A stretch of 64,000 bases of DNA from Mesoflavibacter profundi. GTDB taxonomy: Bacteria > Bacteroidota > Bacteroidia > Flavobacteriales > Flavobacteriaceae. Location: NCBI RefSeq assembly GCF_014764305.1, contig NZ_CP061703.1:1518800-1582799 (forward strand), given 5' to 3'. The notes beneath the pieces are model-generated. The model did not search any database, was not told the DNA's origin, and worked only from the letters and a program-made list of their open reading frames with translations. A program made the position numbers and the translations under genes. Below are positions 43,434-51,800 of this stretch, in pieces; positions within the stretch are counted from its first letter, which is position 1, and each line of letters opens with the position of its first letter.

Positions 43434-44021
43434 ATGTTTAACGACTTCTGGCAAACTGTACAATATGGAATGAATCATGTGTTAGATATTAATGCATATG
43501 ATCATGTTTTATTTTTAATTGTTCTAGCTGTACCATATTTGTTTAGAGACTGGAAACGCGTATTATTTTTAGTAACAATGTTTACCATTGGACACTCTTT
43601 ATCTTTAGTGTTAGCAGTTTATGGGCAAGTAAATATAAAAGCTAGTTTAATAGAATTTTTAATACCTATTACAATATTAATTGTTGCTATTTACAATGTA
43701 TTTACTGCAGGTAAACAAAAAAACCATCAAAAAATTGGACTGCTATTTATTAGTACATTATTTATAGGATTGGTTCATGGATTTGGGTTTGCTAGAGAAT
43801 TTAAAATGAATTTAGATGCAGGTGATAATAAATTAATAAATCTATTAGAGTTTGCATTAGGTATAGAAATAGCACAAATAATTATTGTCTTTTTAGTTCT
43901 ATTTTTAGGGTATATTTTTCAAACTATATTTAGATTTTCTAAACGCGATTGGATTATGGTTGTATCTGCAATTGTAATTGGTTTAGTAATCCCAATGATC
44001 ATAGATAATTGGATTTTATAA
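43434..44021 (+). CDS. HupE/UreJ-like membrane protein
   Basis: 195 residues, about six transmembrane segments. The N-terminal block HVLDINAYDHVLFLIVL, then MFTIGHSLSLVLAVYG with the histidine of the second helix, and FIGLVHGFGFAREFKMN are the metal-ligand-type histidines of the HupE/UreJ_2 family, which includes nickel and cobalt permeases. No hydrogenase or urease gene is in the window, so the metal and role are not defined; in Flavobacteria these genes usually stand alone. Inner membrane. Confidence 0.9.
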   Translation: MFNDFWQTVQYGMNHVLDINAYDHVLFLIVLAVPYLFRDWKRVLFLVTMFTIGHSLSLVLAVYGQVNIKASLIEFLIPITILIVAIYNVFTAGKQKNHQKIGLLFISTLFIGLVHGFGFAREFKMNLDAGDNKLINLLEFALGIEIAQIIIVFLVLFLGYIFQTIFRFSKRDWIMVVSAIVIGLVIPMIIDNWIL

Positions 44022-44148
44022 ACTTATATTTTAAAGTTTTCATAAAACTTACCTTTTAAGATTGTAATTAAAATACTAACCTTATATCTTCGTTATAAAA
44101 TAGGTTAGTTGCTTTTAAACTGTGCCTAGATTTTAAACTACTAACTAC

Positions 44149-44580
44149 ATGTCACAAAAAAAGCAGTTAAAATACGACAAAGCCTATTTACGCATTGCAC
44201 AAGAATGGGGAAAACTATCTTATTGTAAAAGAAAGCAAGTTGGCGCTTTAATAGTTAAAGATAGAATGATTATATCCGATGGATATAATGGTACACCAAC
44301 AGGTTTTGAAAATTTTTGCGAAGATGAAGAAGGCTACACTAAATGGTATGTTTTACATGCCGAAGCCAATGCTATATTAAAAGTAGCATCGTCTACGCAA
44401 TCTTGTAAAGGCGCAACATTATACATAACCATGTCGCCATGTAAAGAATGTAGTAAATTAATACATCAAGCTGGCATAGTTCGTGTTGTATATAAAGAAG
44501 GTTATAAAGATGATTCTGGCTTAAAATTTTTAGAACGAGCCGGAATAGAAATTAATAAAATAGAGCAATTAGAAGAGTAA
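44149..44580 (+). CDS. dCMP / cytidine deaminase family protein (ComEB-like)
   Basis: 143 residues. The zinc-dependent deaminase motif is complete: HAEANAI (zinc His and catalytic Glu) and SPCKECSKLI (zinc Cys pair), preceded by KQVGALIVKDRMIISDGYNGTPTGFENFCED, which is typical of deoxycytidylate deaminases. It should convert dCMP to dUMP for thymidylate synthesis. The stop is 2 bases before the S41 protease start, so they are co-transcribed, a pairing common in Flavobacteriaceae without obvious functional link. Confidence 0.95.
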   Translation: MSQKKQLKYDKAYLRIAQEWGKLSYCKRKQVGALIVKDRMIISDGYNGTPTGFENFCEDEEGYTKWYVLHAEANAILKVASSTQSCKGATLYITMSPCKECSKLIHQAGIVRVVYKEGYKDDSGLKFLERAGIEINKIEQLEE

Positions 44581-44582
44581 AC

Positions 44583-46175
44583 ATGTCTAAATACAAAATC
44601 TACATACCATTACTAATAGGACTAGCAGTAGCTGCAGGAATATTTATTGGCGGAAATTTAGATTTTCAAGACAAATCAGATAAACTCTTTACCTCAAACA
44701 GTAAAAAAGACAAGCTTAACAGGCTAATAGATTACATAGATTTTGAATATGTTGAAGATGTAAATACAGACAGCATTGTAGATGTAACTGTTAACGGAAT
44801 ATTGGACAACTTAGATCCGCATTCAGTATATATTCCTAAAGAAAAAATGAAACGTACCGCAGAAAACATGAAAGGTAATTTTGTAGGTATAGGAATAAAT
44901 TTTTACACCTTTAAAGATACAATAACAGTTATAAAAACTATCGAAAACGGTCCAAGTGCAAAAGCAGGAATATTAGGAGGTGATCGTATTTTAGAAGCTA
45001 ATGGGCAATCATTACTTGGCGAAACTAACGATAGCTTAGTAGAAAAATTAAGAGGAAAAAGATACTCAGAAGTCATCTTAAAAGTACTAAGAAAAGGCGA
45101 GCCTGACTTATTAACATTTAACGTTACAAGAGACGAAGTACCAATAAAAAGTGTAGATGCATCCTACATGCTTACAGATAATTTAGGCTACATAAAAATA
45201 AATAGATTTGCTGAAAGTACTTATAAAGAATTTATAGACGCTTTAAAAGATTTAAAAAATGAAGGTGCAACAAGCCTTGCTTTAGATTTAAGAGGAAATC
45301 CTGGCGGTTTTTTAGAAATCGCAGTAAATATTATAGACGAATTTTTAGAAGACAACAAACTAATAGTTTACACAAGAAATAAAAAAGGAGACGAAGACAG
45401 AAGCTATGCAACAAAAAGAGGCGTTTTTGAAAACGGACAAGTGTTTGTAATGATAGATGAAAACTCTGCATCTGCTTCCGAAATTATAGCTGGAGCACTT
45501 CAAGACAACGATAAAGGAACAATTGTAGGAAGACGATCTTACGGTAAAGGTTTAGTGCAACGCGAAATGCAGTTAGGCGATGGAAGTGCAGTACGTTTAA
45601 CAGTCTCTAAATACTACACGCCAACAGGAAGATCTATACAGCGCTCTTATGCTAACGGTAACACAGATTATTATGACGATTTTGCTTACCGAGTTAATAA
45701 TGGCGAATTATTAGATCCATCTAAAATAGAAGTTGCAGACTCTTTAAAATACAAAACACCTAAAGGTAAAATTGTATATGGTGGCGGCGGAATTATACCA
45801 GATGTTTTCGTGCCTTTAGACCAAAAAATGTATAACGAAACACTAAGTTTTTTAGAGCGTAAAGGCTATTTTAGTAATTTTATTTTTGAAGAAATAGAAA
45901 AAGATAGACAAGCATACAACGCTATATCTAAGCAAGACTTTTTTGATAACTTCCAAGTAGATGATCAAATGGTTAAAGATTTTGAAAATTACTTGCAAAT
46001 AAAAACAAGATCCAATATAGTTTTTGTAGCTTATCGTGATCAAGCTAAATACTACCTAAAAGCTACAATTGCAGAACAATTGTATGGTTTTGGTGCATTT
46101 TACAAAATACTTAATAAGCACGATACGATGATAGATAAAGTTAAGCAACTTCATCAAGAAGTAAGCGTTGACTAG
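44583..46175 (+). CDS. S41 family C-terminal processing peptidase
   Basis: 530 residues. An N-terminal hydrophobic segment (7-26) anchors or exports it to the periplasm. The N-terminal DLDPHSVYIP block (76-85) precedes a PDZ domain (about 95-185, GIGINFYTF and GPSAKAGILGGDRI). The tail-specific protease domain follows, with catalytic Ser in NSASASE (294-300) and Lys322 in YGKGLVQ. The C-terminal tail (about 400-530) is a Bacteroidota extension. It cleaves proteins from their C-terminus in the envelope. Confidence 0.95.
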   Translation: MSKYKIYIPLLIGLAVAAGIFIGGNLDFQDKSDKLFTSNSKKDKLNRLIDYIDFEYVEDVNTDSIVDVTVNGILDNLDPHSVYIPKEKMKRTAENMKGNFVGIGINFYTFKDTITVIKTIENGPSAKAGILGGDRILEANGQSLLGETNDSLVEKLRGKRYSEVILKVLRKGEPDLLTFNVTRDEVPIKSVDASYMLTDNLGYIKINRFAESTYKEFIDALKDLKNEGATSLALDLRGNPGGFLEIAVNIIDEFLEDNKLIVYTRNKKGDEDRSYATKRGVFENGQVFVMIDENSASASEIIAGALQDNDKGTIVGRRSYGKGLVQREMQLGDGSAVRLTVSKYYTPTGRSIQRSYANGNTDYYDDFAYRVNNGELLDPSKIEVADSLKYKTPKGKIVYGGGGIIPDVFVPLDQKMYNETLSFLERKGYFSNFIFEEIEKDRQAYNAISKQDFFDNFQVDDQMVKDFENYLQIKTRSNIVFVAYRDQAKYYLKATIAEQLYGFGAFYKILNKHDTMIDKVKQLHQEVSVD

Positions 46176-46213
46176 AGATTTGTAATTACTATAGTTTTAA
46201 ATCAAAAAAACTA

Positions 46214-46819
46214 TTAAATCTTATCATGCACTTTAGTGTGCTTGCCATCATTCCAAATAGTTAAAATATCTGTTGCAACATGCGCACCACTTCCAGAAGC
46301 TATTGCAAATTGGCTTCGCCAACCAGCAAGTGTTCCTGCAACGTATAAATTTTCTTTAATTAAATGATCTTTATTTTCTAACCAAATTCTGTCTTTGTCT
46401 ATTGCAGCTCTTGGATGAGGTTTTATGTAAGTCTCTAATCCTTTTATGGTAAGTAAATTTGTGTAACCAACAGCAATAACAACGCGAGTAGCATTATAAC
46501 TATTTTTGTTGGTAATTACTGTAAATCCTGTATTAGTTTCTACTAGCTCTTTTACTTTTTCTTTTTCAATTTGTATAACTTCAGGATACAAATTAGATAG
46601 TTGTAGTTTACCACTTTCTAGTAAATCTTTACCTAAAGTTCCTGGAGTTAATCCAAGTACATTATTAAAAAGCGCATTTTGAAGATGTGACGACTTTTGA
46701 TGTGTAATTATTCCTACTGTTTTATTGCTAGCAAATGGTTTTTGTAAACCAGATCCAAGTACTAATGCGCAGGATAATCCTGCTGCGCCGCCACCAATAA
46801 TTAACGTGTCAAAATTCAT
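46214..46819 (-). CDS. Minimal FAD-binding oxidoreductase (thioredoxin-reductase-like, no NADPH domain)
   Basis: 201 residues. An FAD-binding motif GGGAAGLSCALVLG begins at residue 9, the second FAD contact ATRVVIAVGYTN is near 110, and LYVAGTLAGWRSQFAIASGSGAHVATDIL near the end is the C-terminal FAD block of thioredoxin-reductase-like proteins. In that family a NADPH domain of about 120 residues with a CxxC pair sits between these blocks. Here it is absent, with only a short connection and no cysteine pair, so the protein is about two thirds of normal length. It is either a distinct FAD-only family or needs a partner reductase. The reading frame is open and undamaged. Confidence 0.82.
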   Translation of the reverse strand: MNFDTLIIGGGAAGLSCALVLGSGLQKPFASNKTVGIITHQKSSHLQNALFNNVLGLTPGTLGKDLLESGKLQLSNLYPEVIQIEKEKVKELVETNTGFTVITNKNSYNATRVVIAVGYTNLLTIKGLETYIKPHPRAAIDKDRIWLENKDHLIKENLYVAGTLAGWRSQFAIASGSGAHVATDILTIWNDGKHTKVHDKI

Positions 46820-46820
46820 T

Positions 46821-47021
46821 TTATAACCCTTTACTTTTAGCTTCTATTTTTTTCGAAATTCTTAAAATCTGCAACAACATTATTGCGCATAAAGAAGCAA
46901 CAATAGTAATAATTGCAGTTAAGCTTTTACCTTCCATTAAAGCATTAAAATCTAATTGTGTAGCATTAAATATTATTAATGCAATTGCAATAAGGGTAAA
47001 TATGTAAGTGATAATTTTCAT
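46821..47021 (-). CDS. Small two-helix membrane protein
   Basis: 66 residues with two hydrophobic segments, about 3-20 and 34-52, separated by a polar loop, and a basic C-terminus (KKIEAKSKGL). Topology predicts an inner-membrane hairpin. It is 1 base upstream of the FAD protein start, so they are probably translated from the same message and may work together, but this is inference. I do not recognise a family. Confidence 0.8.
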   Translation of the reverse strand: MKIITYIFTLIAIALIIFNATQLDFNALMEGKSLTAIITIVASLCAIMLLQILRISKKIEAKSKGL

Positions 47022-47051
47022 GATCTTTCTTATTTGTACAAAAATACAACT

Positions 47052-47633
47052 TTAAGCTAATAGTATTTTGATGTTATCTGTAAACAGCTTAACAGCAATT
47101 GCTAATAAAACTACACCAAATACTTTTCTAATAATTTGTATGCCGTTTTGTCCAATTAATCGCTCTATTCTTCTAGAAGTTTTTAATACTATGTAAATTA
47201 CAATAACGTTTAAAATTACAGCTATAATTATGTTTTGGATGCTATACTCGGCACGTAAAGATAATAAAGTTGTTAAACTTCCCGGACCAGCAATTAATGG
47301 AAATGCTAACGGGAACACAGAAGCTGTCATTGGGTTAGTGTCTTCTTCTTTATAAAGTGTGATGCCTAAAATCATTTCTAAAGCAATAAAAAATAAGATA
47401 AACGATCCAGCAACAGCAAAAGAGTTAACGTTAATTCCTATTAAATTAAGTATACTTTTACCTAAAAATAAAAATGAAATTAAAATTATTCCAGCAATAA
47501 TTGCAGCTTTTTCACTTTGAATGTGTCCTACTTTTTTACGTAAATCTATAATAATTGGAATATTACCAACAATATCTATTACAGCAAATAAAACCATGAA
47601 AACGGTAAATATTTCTTTAAAATCTAATGACAT
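47052..47633 (-). CDS. MarC family membrane protein
   Basis: 193 residues, six transmembrane segments. The N-terminal VLFAVIDIVGNIPIIIDLRKK and the central FPLAFPLIAGPGSLTTLLSL with its GPG motif are characteristic of the MarC family. Its biological function is unsettled; the old link to multiple antibiotic resistance in E. coli was not confirmed. It is upstream of the small membrane protein on the same strand with a 30-base gap. Confidence 0.93.
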   Translation of the reverse strand: MSLDFKEIFTVFMVLFAVIDIVGNIPIIIDLRKKVGHIQSEKAAIIAGIILISFLFLGKSILNLIGINVNSFAVAGSFILFFIALEMILGITLYKEEDTNPMTASVFPLAFPLIAGPGSLTTLLSLRAEYSIQNIIIAVILNVIVIYIVLKTSRRIERLIGQNGIQIIRKVFGVVLLAIAVKLFTDNIKILLA

Positions 47634-47734
47634 TTTAATAACGTTTTAATTTGGGACAAAATTAGGTTTAAATAGTTGAACTATAATAGAAATAATCCAA
47701 TAATTTTTTAGGTTTCATTTGAGTTAAATTGAGC

Positions 47735-47742
47735 TATATTTG
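47735..47742 (+). promoter_or_regulatory. Bacteroidota -7 promoter element of the DUF3109 gene
   Basis: TATATTTG, an exact TAnnTTTG match, ends 18 bases before the ATG at 47761. It contains the TTG at 47740 that could otherwise be taken as an alternative start. Confidence 0.6.
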
Positions 47743-47760
47743 CAAAAAAAAAAGCCCAAA

Positions 47761-48330
47761 ATGTTTCAGTTAGGTAAAACAATAGTTTCTGAAGATATTA
47801 TAGAAAAAGACTTTGTCTGTAACTTGTCTGCATGCAAAGGTGCTTGCTGTATAGATGGAGATGCTGGTGCGCCATTAAGTAAGGAAGAGGCTAATATTTT
47901 AGAAGATATTTATCCAAAAGTTAAACCTTATTTAAGGCCAGAAGGTATAAAAGCTATCGAAAAACTTGGTACTTCTACTGTTAACGAATGGGACGAAATC
48001 GAAACTCCTTTAATAAACAATGCAGATTGCGCTTATGTTATTTTTGACGAGAAAAACACTGCGCTTTGTGCAATAGAAGAAGCTTATAATCAAGGAGATG
48101 TAAGTTGGAAAAAACCAATTTCTTGTCATTTGTATCCTATTAGAATTAAGGATTATTCTGAGTTTTCTGCAGTTAATTATGAAAAATGGGATATTTGTGA
48201 TGATGCCTGTACTTTAGGTAAAGAGTTGCAAGTGCCTGTTTACAAGTTTGTAAAAGAAGCTTTAATAAGAAAATTTGGTGAAGATTGGTACGCACAGTTA
48301 GAAGACGTAGCAAGTAAGATGAAATCTTAG
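47761..48330 (+). CDS. DUF3109 family cysteine-rich protein
   Basis: 189 residues from the ATG at 47761 (MFQLGKTIVSEDIIEKDFVC); an in-frame TTG at 47740 lies inside the promoter. Cysteines are grouped: FVCNLSACKGACC near the N-terminus, then NADCAY, ALCAIE, SCHLYPIRI and CDDACTLGK. This is the DUF3109 / YkgJ-like pattern in which cysteines probably bind zinc or an iron-sulfur cluster. Cytoplasmic. Function unknown; conserved in Bacteroidota as a single-copy gene. It has its own promoter and faces the sensor kinase tail to tail with a gap of only 9 bases. Confidence 0.92.
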   Translation: MFQLGKTIVSEDIIEKDFVCNLSACKGACCIDGDAGAPLSKEEANILEDIYPKVKPYLRPEGIKAIEKLGTSTVNEWDEIETPLINNADCAYVIFDEKNTALCAIEEAYNQGDVSWKKPISCHLYPIRIKDYSEFSAVNYEKWDICDDACTLGKELQVPVYKFVKEALIRKFGEDWYAQLEDVASKMKS

Positions 48331-48339
48331 CACTTACCT

Positions 48340-50316
48340 CTAAGCAGTTTTTAAATTTTGTAAAGGGATAATTGGTAGTTTTAAAACCACGCAAGTACCT
48401 GAAGCTTGATTGTTACTATCGTACAAATCGTTGATCATTAAATCATAATTTTCGGTGTAATTTTTAGAGAAATTAGCAAGACGTTGTTTAGTAATATCTA
48501 TACCTAAAGACTTTTGTTTTAATAATTTTTTCTCTTTTATTTTTTGTGAAGCTTCGCGACCAATTCCGTTATCCGAAATACTAATGGTCACGTAACTTTT
48601 ATTAATTTTTGAAACCGATAAATTAATAAATTTATTGTCCTTTTTTGATGATAAACCATGCCACAAAGCATTTTCTAAAAATGGCTGAAGGATTAAAGAC
48701 GGAATTTTAATGTTATCTGTATTTACGTTATCGTCTACAATGGTTTTAAAATGAATTTGATTAGAAAATCGAATGTTTTCTATATTCATATATAAATCCA
48801 TTGTTTCAAGCTCGTCTGTTAAAGTTATTTCTTTCTCAGTAGATGCAATAAGTATTTTTCTTATAAGTTTAGAAAACTTGTTTAAGTAATACACTGCGTT
48901 TTCTTTTTCGTTATTTATAATATACAGTTTTATCGAATTTAAAGAGTTGAAAATAAAATGCGGATTCATTTGATTACGCAACATATCTTGCTCTAATCTT
49001 AGGATCTTTTTTTCGCTTTTTAATTGGCGTTGTCTAAAAAATAAAAATGTAGCTAAAGCTGTAAGTATTAAACCTAGAATTAAAAAATAGGTGGTTTTTT
49101 TGCTTTGGTCTAATTTAGCATGTGCTAGTTTGTTAGCGCTTGCTAATTCTAATATTTGGTTGGATTTTTTTTCAGATTCGTATCTAATTCTAAGTGTGTT
49201 TACGTATTCAGAATTGTTTTTTCCGCTAATTTCTTCTTCTAATTTAGCAGCTTCCTTATAAAATTTTAAGGCTTTTAAGTGGTTTCCTTTTTTTTCATAC
49301 CAATTTGATAACTGGTATTTAGCAGTACTTAATATAGATTGTAAGTTATATGTTGTTGCAATTTGTAACCCTTTATCAAGATTAGTTTTTGCTTGTTGTA
49401 ATAAGTTTAGCTCGTTTTGTGCCCAACCCAAATTTATATAAGCCATACTTATATAAAATTGATCTTTTGTGGCTTCTGCAAGTGCAATTGTTGGTTTTAT
49501 TGTAGCTAGCGCAAGTTCTGGTTTATTTTGCTTTAAATAAATGCTTCCTATGCTATTATTGCTAATTACTTTTCCTATGCTAGAATTTATTTGATTGTTA
49601 TAGTCTAACGATATTTTGTAGTTTTTTAGGGCTAATTCTAAACTATCTTTTGCTTCGTAAATAAAACCAATATTGTTATAGTTTATAGCTAGTCCTAATT
49701 TATTATCTGCAGCTTTTTCAATAGCTAAGGATTTATTAAAGTTTTCTAAAGCAAGATTGTATTCCTTTAGTTCTAAATATATATTTCCCATGCTATTGTA
49801 AGATACAGCAACACTTTTACTAATAGATTTTGTTTTGTTGGTTTGGCGATCTGCAAGTTGTAAAGCGTTTTGATGATAGTCTAAAGCTTCTTTTACCATT
49901 GCTTGTCGCCTGTATACAACACCTAACATGTTTAAACTTACAATTTCATATTCTATTAGGTTGTAGTTTTTAGATAATTGTAATGCGTCTAAAAGCGTTT
50001 GTTCTGCTTTTGGGAACAAAGATTTATTTCGGTATTGATTACCAAGCATGATATTTGCAAATACTTCTCCTGCTTTATACTTATTGTTAATGCTTTTGGT
50101 TTTAAAAACTTTCATTTTTAATGTATCGTACCTGTTTCTTCCAACAGTGTATTCTAATACATTATAGTCTGTAATGTTTAACTTTATTATACTATCTGCA
50201 ACTGTATTGTAGTTTGTGTTGTCTTGCGCATTTAACGTGTTACAGAAAACTAGTATACTAATACAAAAAAGCTTGATGCTTAAGGAAAGGTAATATGTTG
50301 TTTTAGCAAAGATCAC
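48340..50316 (-). CDS. TPR-containing LytS-like sensor histidine kinase
   Basis: 658 residues. An N-terminal signal-anchor or signal peptide (about 10-30) is followed by periplasmic TPR repeats (about 90-370, e.g. NSMGNIYLELKEYNLALENFNKSL). A transmembrane helix (YFLILGLILTALATFLFF, about 410-428) leads to a coiled linker and a His_kinase domain of the LytS type, with phosphoacceptor region MNPHFIFNSLNSIKLYI and ATPase blocks LQPFLENALWHGL and ISISDNGIG. Periplasmic TPRs suggest sensing of a protein or assembly state. It is 3 bases downstream of the LytTR response-regulator gene, an obvious partner. Confidence 0.95.
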   Translation of the reverse strand: MIFAKTTYYLSLSIKLFCISILVFCNTLNAQDNTNYNTVADSIIKLNITDYNVLEYTVGRNRYDTLKMKVFKTKSINNKYKAGEVFANIMLGNQYRNKSLFPKAEQTLLDALQLSKNYNLIEYEIVSLNMLGVVYRRQAMVKEALDYHQNALQLADRQTNKTKSISKSVAVSYNSMGNIYLELKEYNLALENFNKSLAIEKAADNKLGLAINYNNIGFIYEAKDSLELALKNYKISLDYNNQINSSIGKVISNNSIGSIYLKQNKPELALATIKPTIALAEATKDQFYISMAYINLGWAQNELNLLQQAKTNLDKGLQIATTYNLQSILSTAKYQLSNWYEKKGNHLKALKFYKEAAKLEEEISGKNNSEYVNTLRIRYESEKKSNQILELASANKLAHAKLDQSKKTTYFLILGLILTALATFLFFRQRQLKSEKKILRLEQDMLRNQMNPHFIFNSLNSIKLYIINNEKENAVYYLNKFSKLIRKILIASTEKEITLTDELETMDLYMNIENIRFSNQIHFKTIVDDNVNTDNIKIPSLILQPFLENALWHGLSSKKDNKFINLSVSKINKSYVTISISDNGIGREASQKIKEKKLLKQKSLGIDITKQRLANFSKNYTENYDLMINDLYDSNNQASGTCVVLKLPIIPLQNLKTA

Positions 50317-50319
50317 GTA

Positions 50320-51051
50320 TTATAGTTTTTCTAAAAATTCTGATTTACGTTGTCTTGCCACAGGTATTTTATGGTTAGATTCCATAATCACATAACCTTC
50401 AGTTTTAATAAATTCTTTGATTTTACTTAGGTTAACAATGTAAGAATTGTGTATTCTAAAAAATAAGTGTTCTGGTAAAAGTAGGTTTACTTCTTTTAAT
50501 TTTTTTGTTACCAATATTTTTTGCTTGTCTGTCATGTAAATTGTACTATAATTACCATCAGATTCTGCAAACAAAATATCGTCCACATTTAAAAAAAGTA
50601 ATTTCCCATCGGTATTAATAGTTATCTTTTTTTTGCTGTTGTTATTAGTAAAATTTATTAGAATATCTTCTATTACATCTGCACTAAAGGTTTTTTTAAA
50701 TCGTTTAATTTTTTCTACTGTAAGCGATAGATCATCTGTATCTATTGGCTTTAGTAAGTAGTCAATAGCGTCGTTTTTTAGTGCTTTAATTGCATATTCA
50801 TTGTAAGCAGTTGTAATGATAACAGCGATGTTTTTATTGTCTAGTTTTTGTAAAAATTGAAATCCATCCATTGTTGGCATTTGGATATCTAAAAACAAAC
50901 AATCTGGCACGTTGTCTTTTAAATACTCTAATGCTTGGTCAGGATTTGTAAACGTATTTACAACTTTAATTTGTTGGTCAAAATTAGATAATTCCCAATT
51001 TAAACTTTGAATAGCTTTAGGTTCGTCATCTACAATTACAGCAGTTAGCAT
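50320..51051 (-). CDS. LytTR family response regulator
   Basis: 243 residues. The receiver domain (1-120) has the acidic residues in VIVDDEPKA, phosphoacceptor Asp55 in CLFLDIQMP, and the KP loop in LLKPIDTDD. The C-terminal LytTR DNA-binding domain (about 145-243) has the ILFAESDGNYSTIYM strand, IHNSYIVNLSKIKEF and the final IPVARQRKSEF. It pairs with the TPR sensor kinase 3 bases downstream. Its regulon is not evident; the divergent RDD gene may be one target, as inference. Confidence 0.96.
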   Translation of the reverse strand: MLTAVIVDDEPKAIQSLNWELSNFDQQIKVVNTFTNPDQALEYLKDNVPDCLFLDIQMPTMDGFQFLQKLDNKNIAVIITTAYNEYAIKALKNDAIDYLLKPIDTDDLSLTVEKIKRFKKTFSADVIEDILINFTNNNSKKKITINTDGKLLFLNVDDILFAESDGNYSTIYMTDKQKILVTKKLKEVNLLLPEHLFFRIHNSYIVNLSKIKEFIKTEGYVIMESNHKIPVARQRKSEFLEKL

Positions 51052-51220
51052 AATGATAGTTTTATATAAAGATAAAATTATTGTAATAAAGCGATTAGTT
51101 TTTTTGTGTAGTTGGTGAGTTTTTATGTGTAATTAGTCCAATTCTGTTTGGTTTTTTGAAATTACTAACCTACAATTTTCTATTTTAGACCAACTAACCA
51201 ATTATTAATCTTAATTTTTT

Positions 51221-51745
51221 ATGAAACACACACAATTTAATGTTACTCCAGACTTGTACGCGAGTAAAGGACAACGCTTTGTAAACTTTATTATAGACTA
51301 TGTTGTTCAATTAATTATAGGCTTTTTGTTTGGAATAGTAATAGCCTTAATTATAAATTTCACCCAAAATGAAACTTTATACGAATGGTTTTTTGTAGAA
51401 GAAGCTAGATGGAAAGATTATTTATTTGGAATCGTAATTTTGTTAATATACTATACAGTTATAGAGTCTATTACAGCTCATTCTGTTGGAAAATATGTGA
51501 CAAAAACTAAAATTGTTATGGAAGATGGTTCTAAACCAAGTGCTTCGGATATTTTTTTAAGAACGTTATGTAGATTAATCCCATTTGAGCAATTTTCTTT
51601 TTTAGGAGACGAAGCAAGAGGTTGGCATGATAGTATGTCTAAAACAATTGTAGTAGATAAAACGAAATTTGAAGCTAAATTAAAATCTATAAATGATCTT
51701 GAAGAGCTTGGAAAAGACCAAGAACATAATCTAATCGAATATTAA
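51221..51745 (+). CDS. RDD family membrane protein
   Basis: 174 residues. The RDD signature residues are in KGQRFVNFIIDYVVQL (Arg, Asp) and IFLRTLCRLIPFEQFSF, with three to four membrane helices between about 28 and 110 and ARGWHDSMSKTIVV at the C-terminus. Members are inner-membrane proteins of mostly unknown function, some linked to ion antiport. It is divergent from the LytTR regulator gene and ends at a strong terminator. Confidence 0.93.
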   Translation: MKHTQFNVTPDLYASKGQRFVNFIIDYVVQLIIGFLFGIVIALIINFTQNETLYEWFFVEEARWKDYLFGIVILLIYYTVIESITAHSVGKYVTKTKIVMEDGSKPSASDIFLRTLCRLIPFEQFSFLGDEARGWHDSMSKTIVVDKTKFEAKLKSINDLEELGKDQEHNLIEY

Positions 51746-51746
51746 T

Positions 51747-51779
51747 AAAAAAAGCTTCCTTAAATAGGAAGCTTTTTTT
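51747..51779. terminator. Intrinsic terminator, probably bidirectional
   Basis: Fourteen-base stem AAAAAAAGCTTCCT / AGGAAGCTTTTTTT (51747-51760 and 51766-51779) with a 5-base loop, between the RDD gene and the convergent OmpA lipoprotein gene. Confidence 0.93.
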
Positions 51780-51800
51780 TATGTTCTTAGTATTTAGATT

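Noticed and set aside
46191-46214. AT-rich inverted repeat ATAGTTTT / AAAACTAT between the S41 protease and the FAD protein
   Set aside because: Only 8 bases, all A/T but one G or C in each arm, and it runs into a stop codon; too weak to call a terminator.
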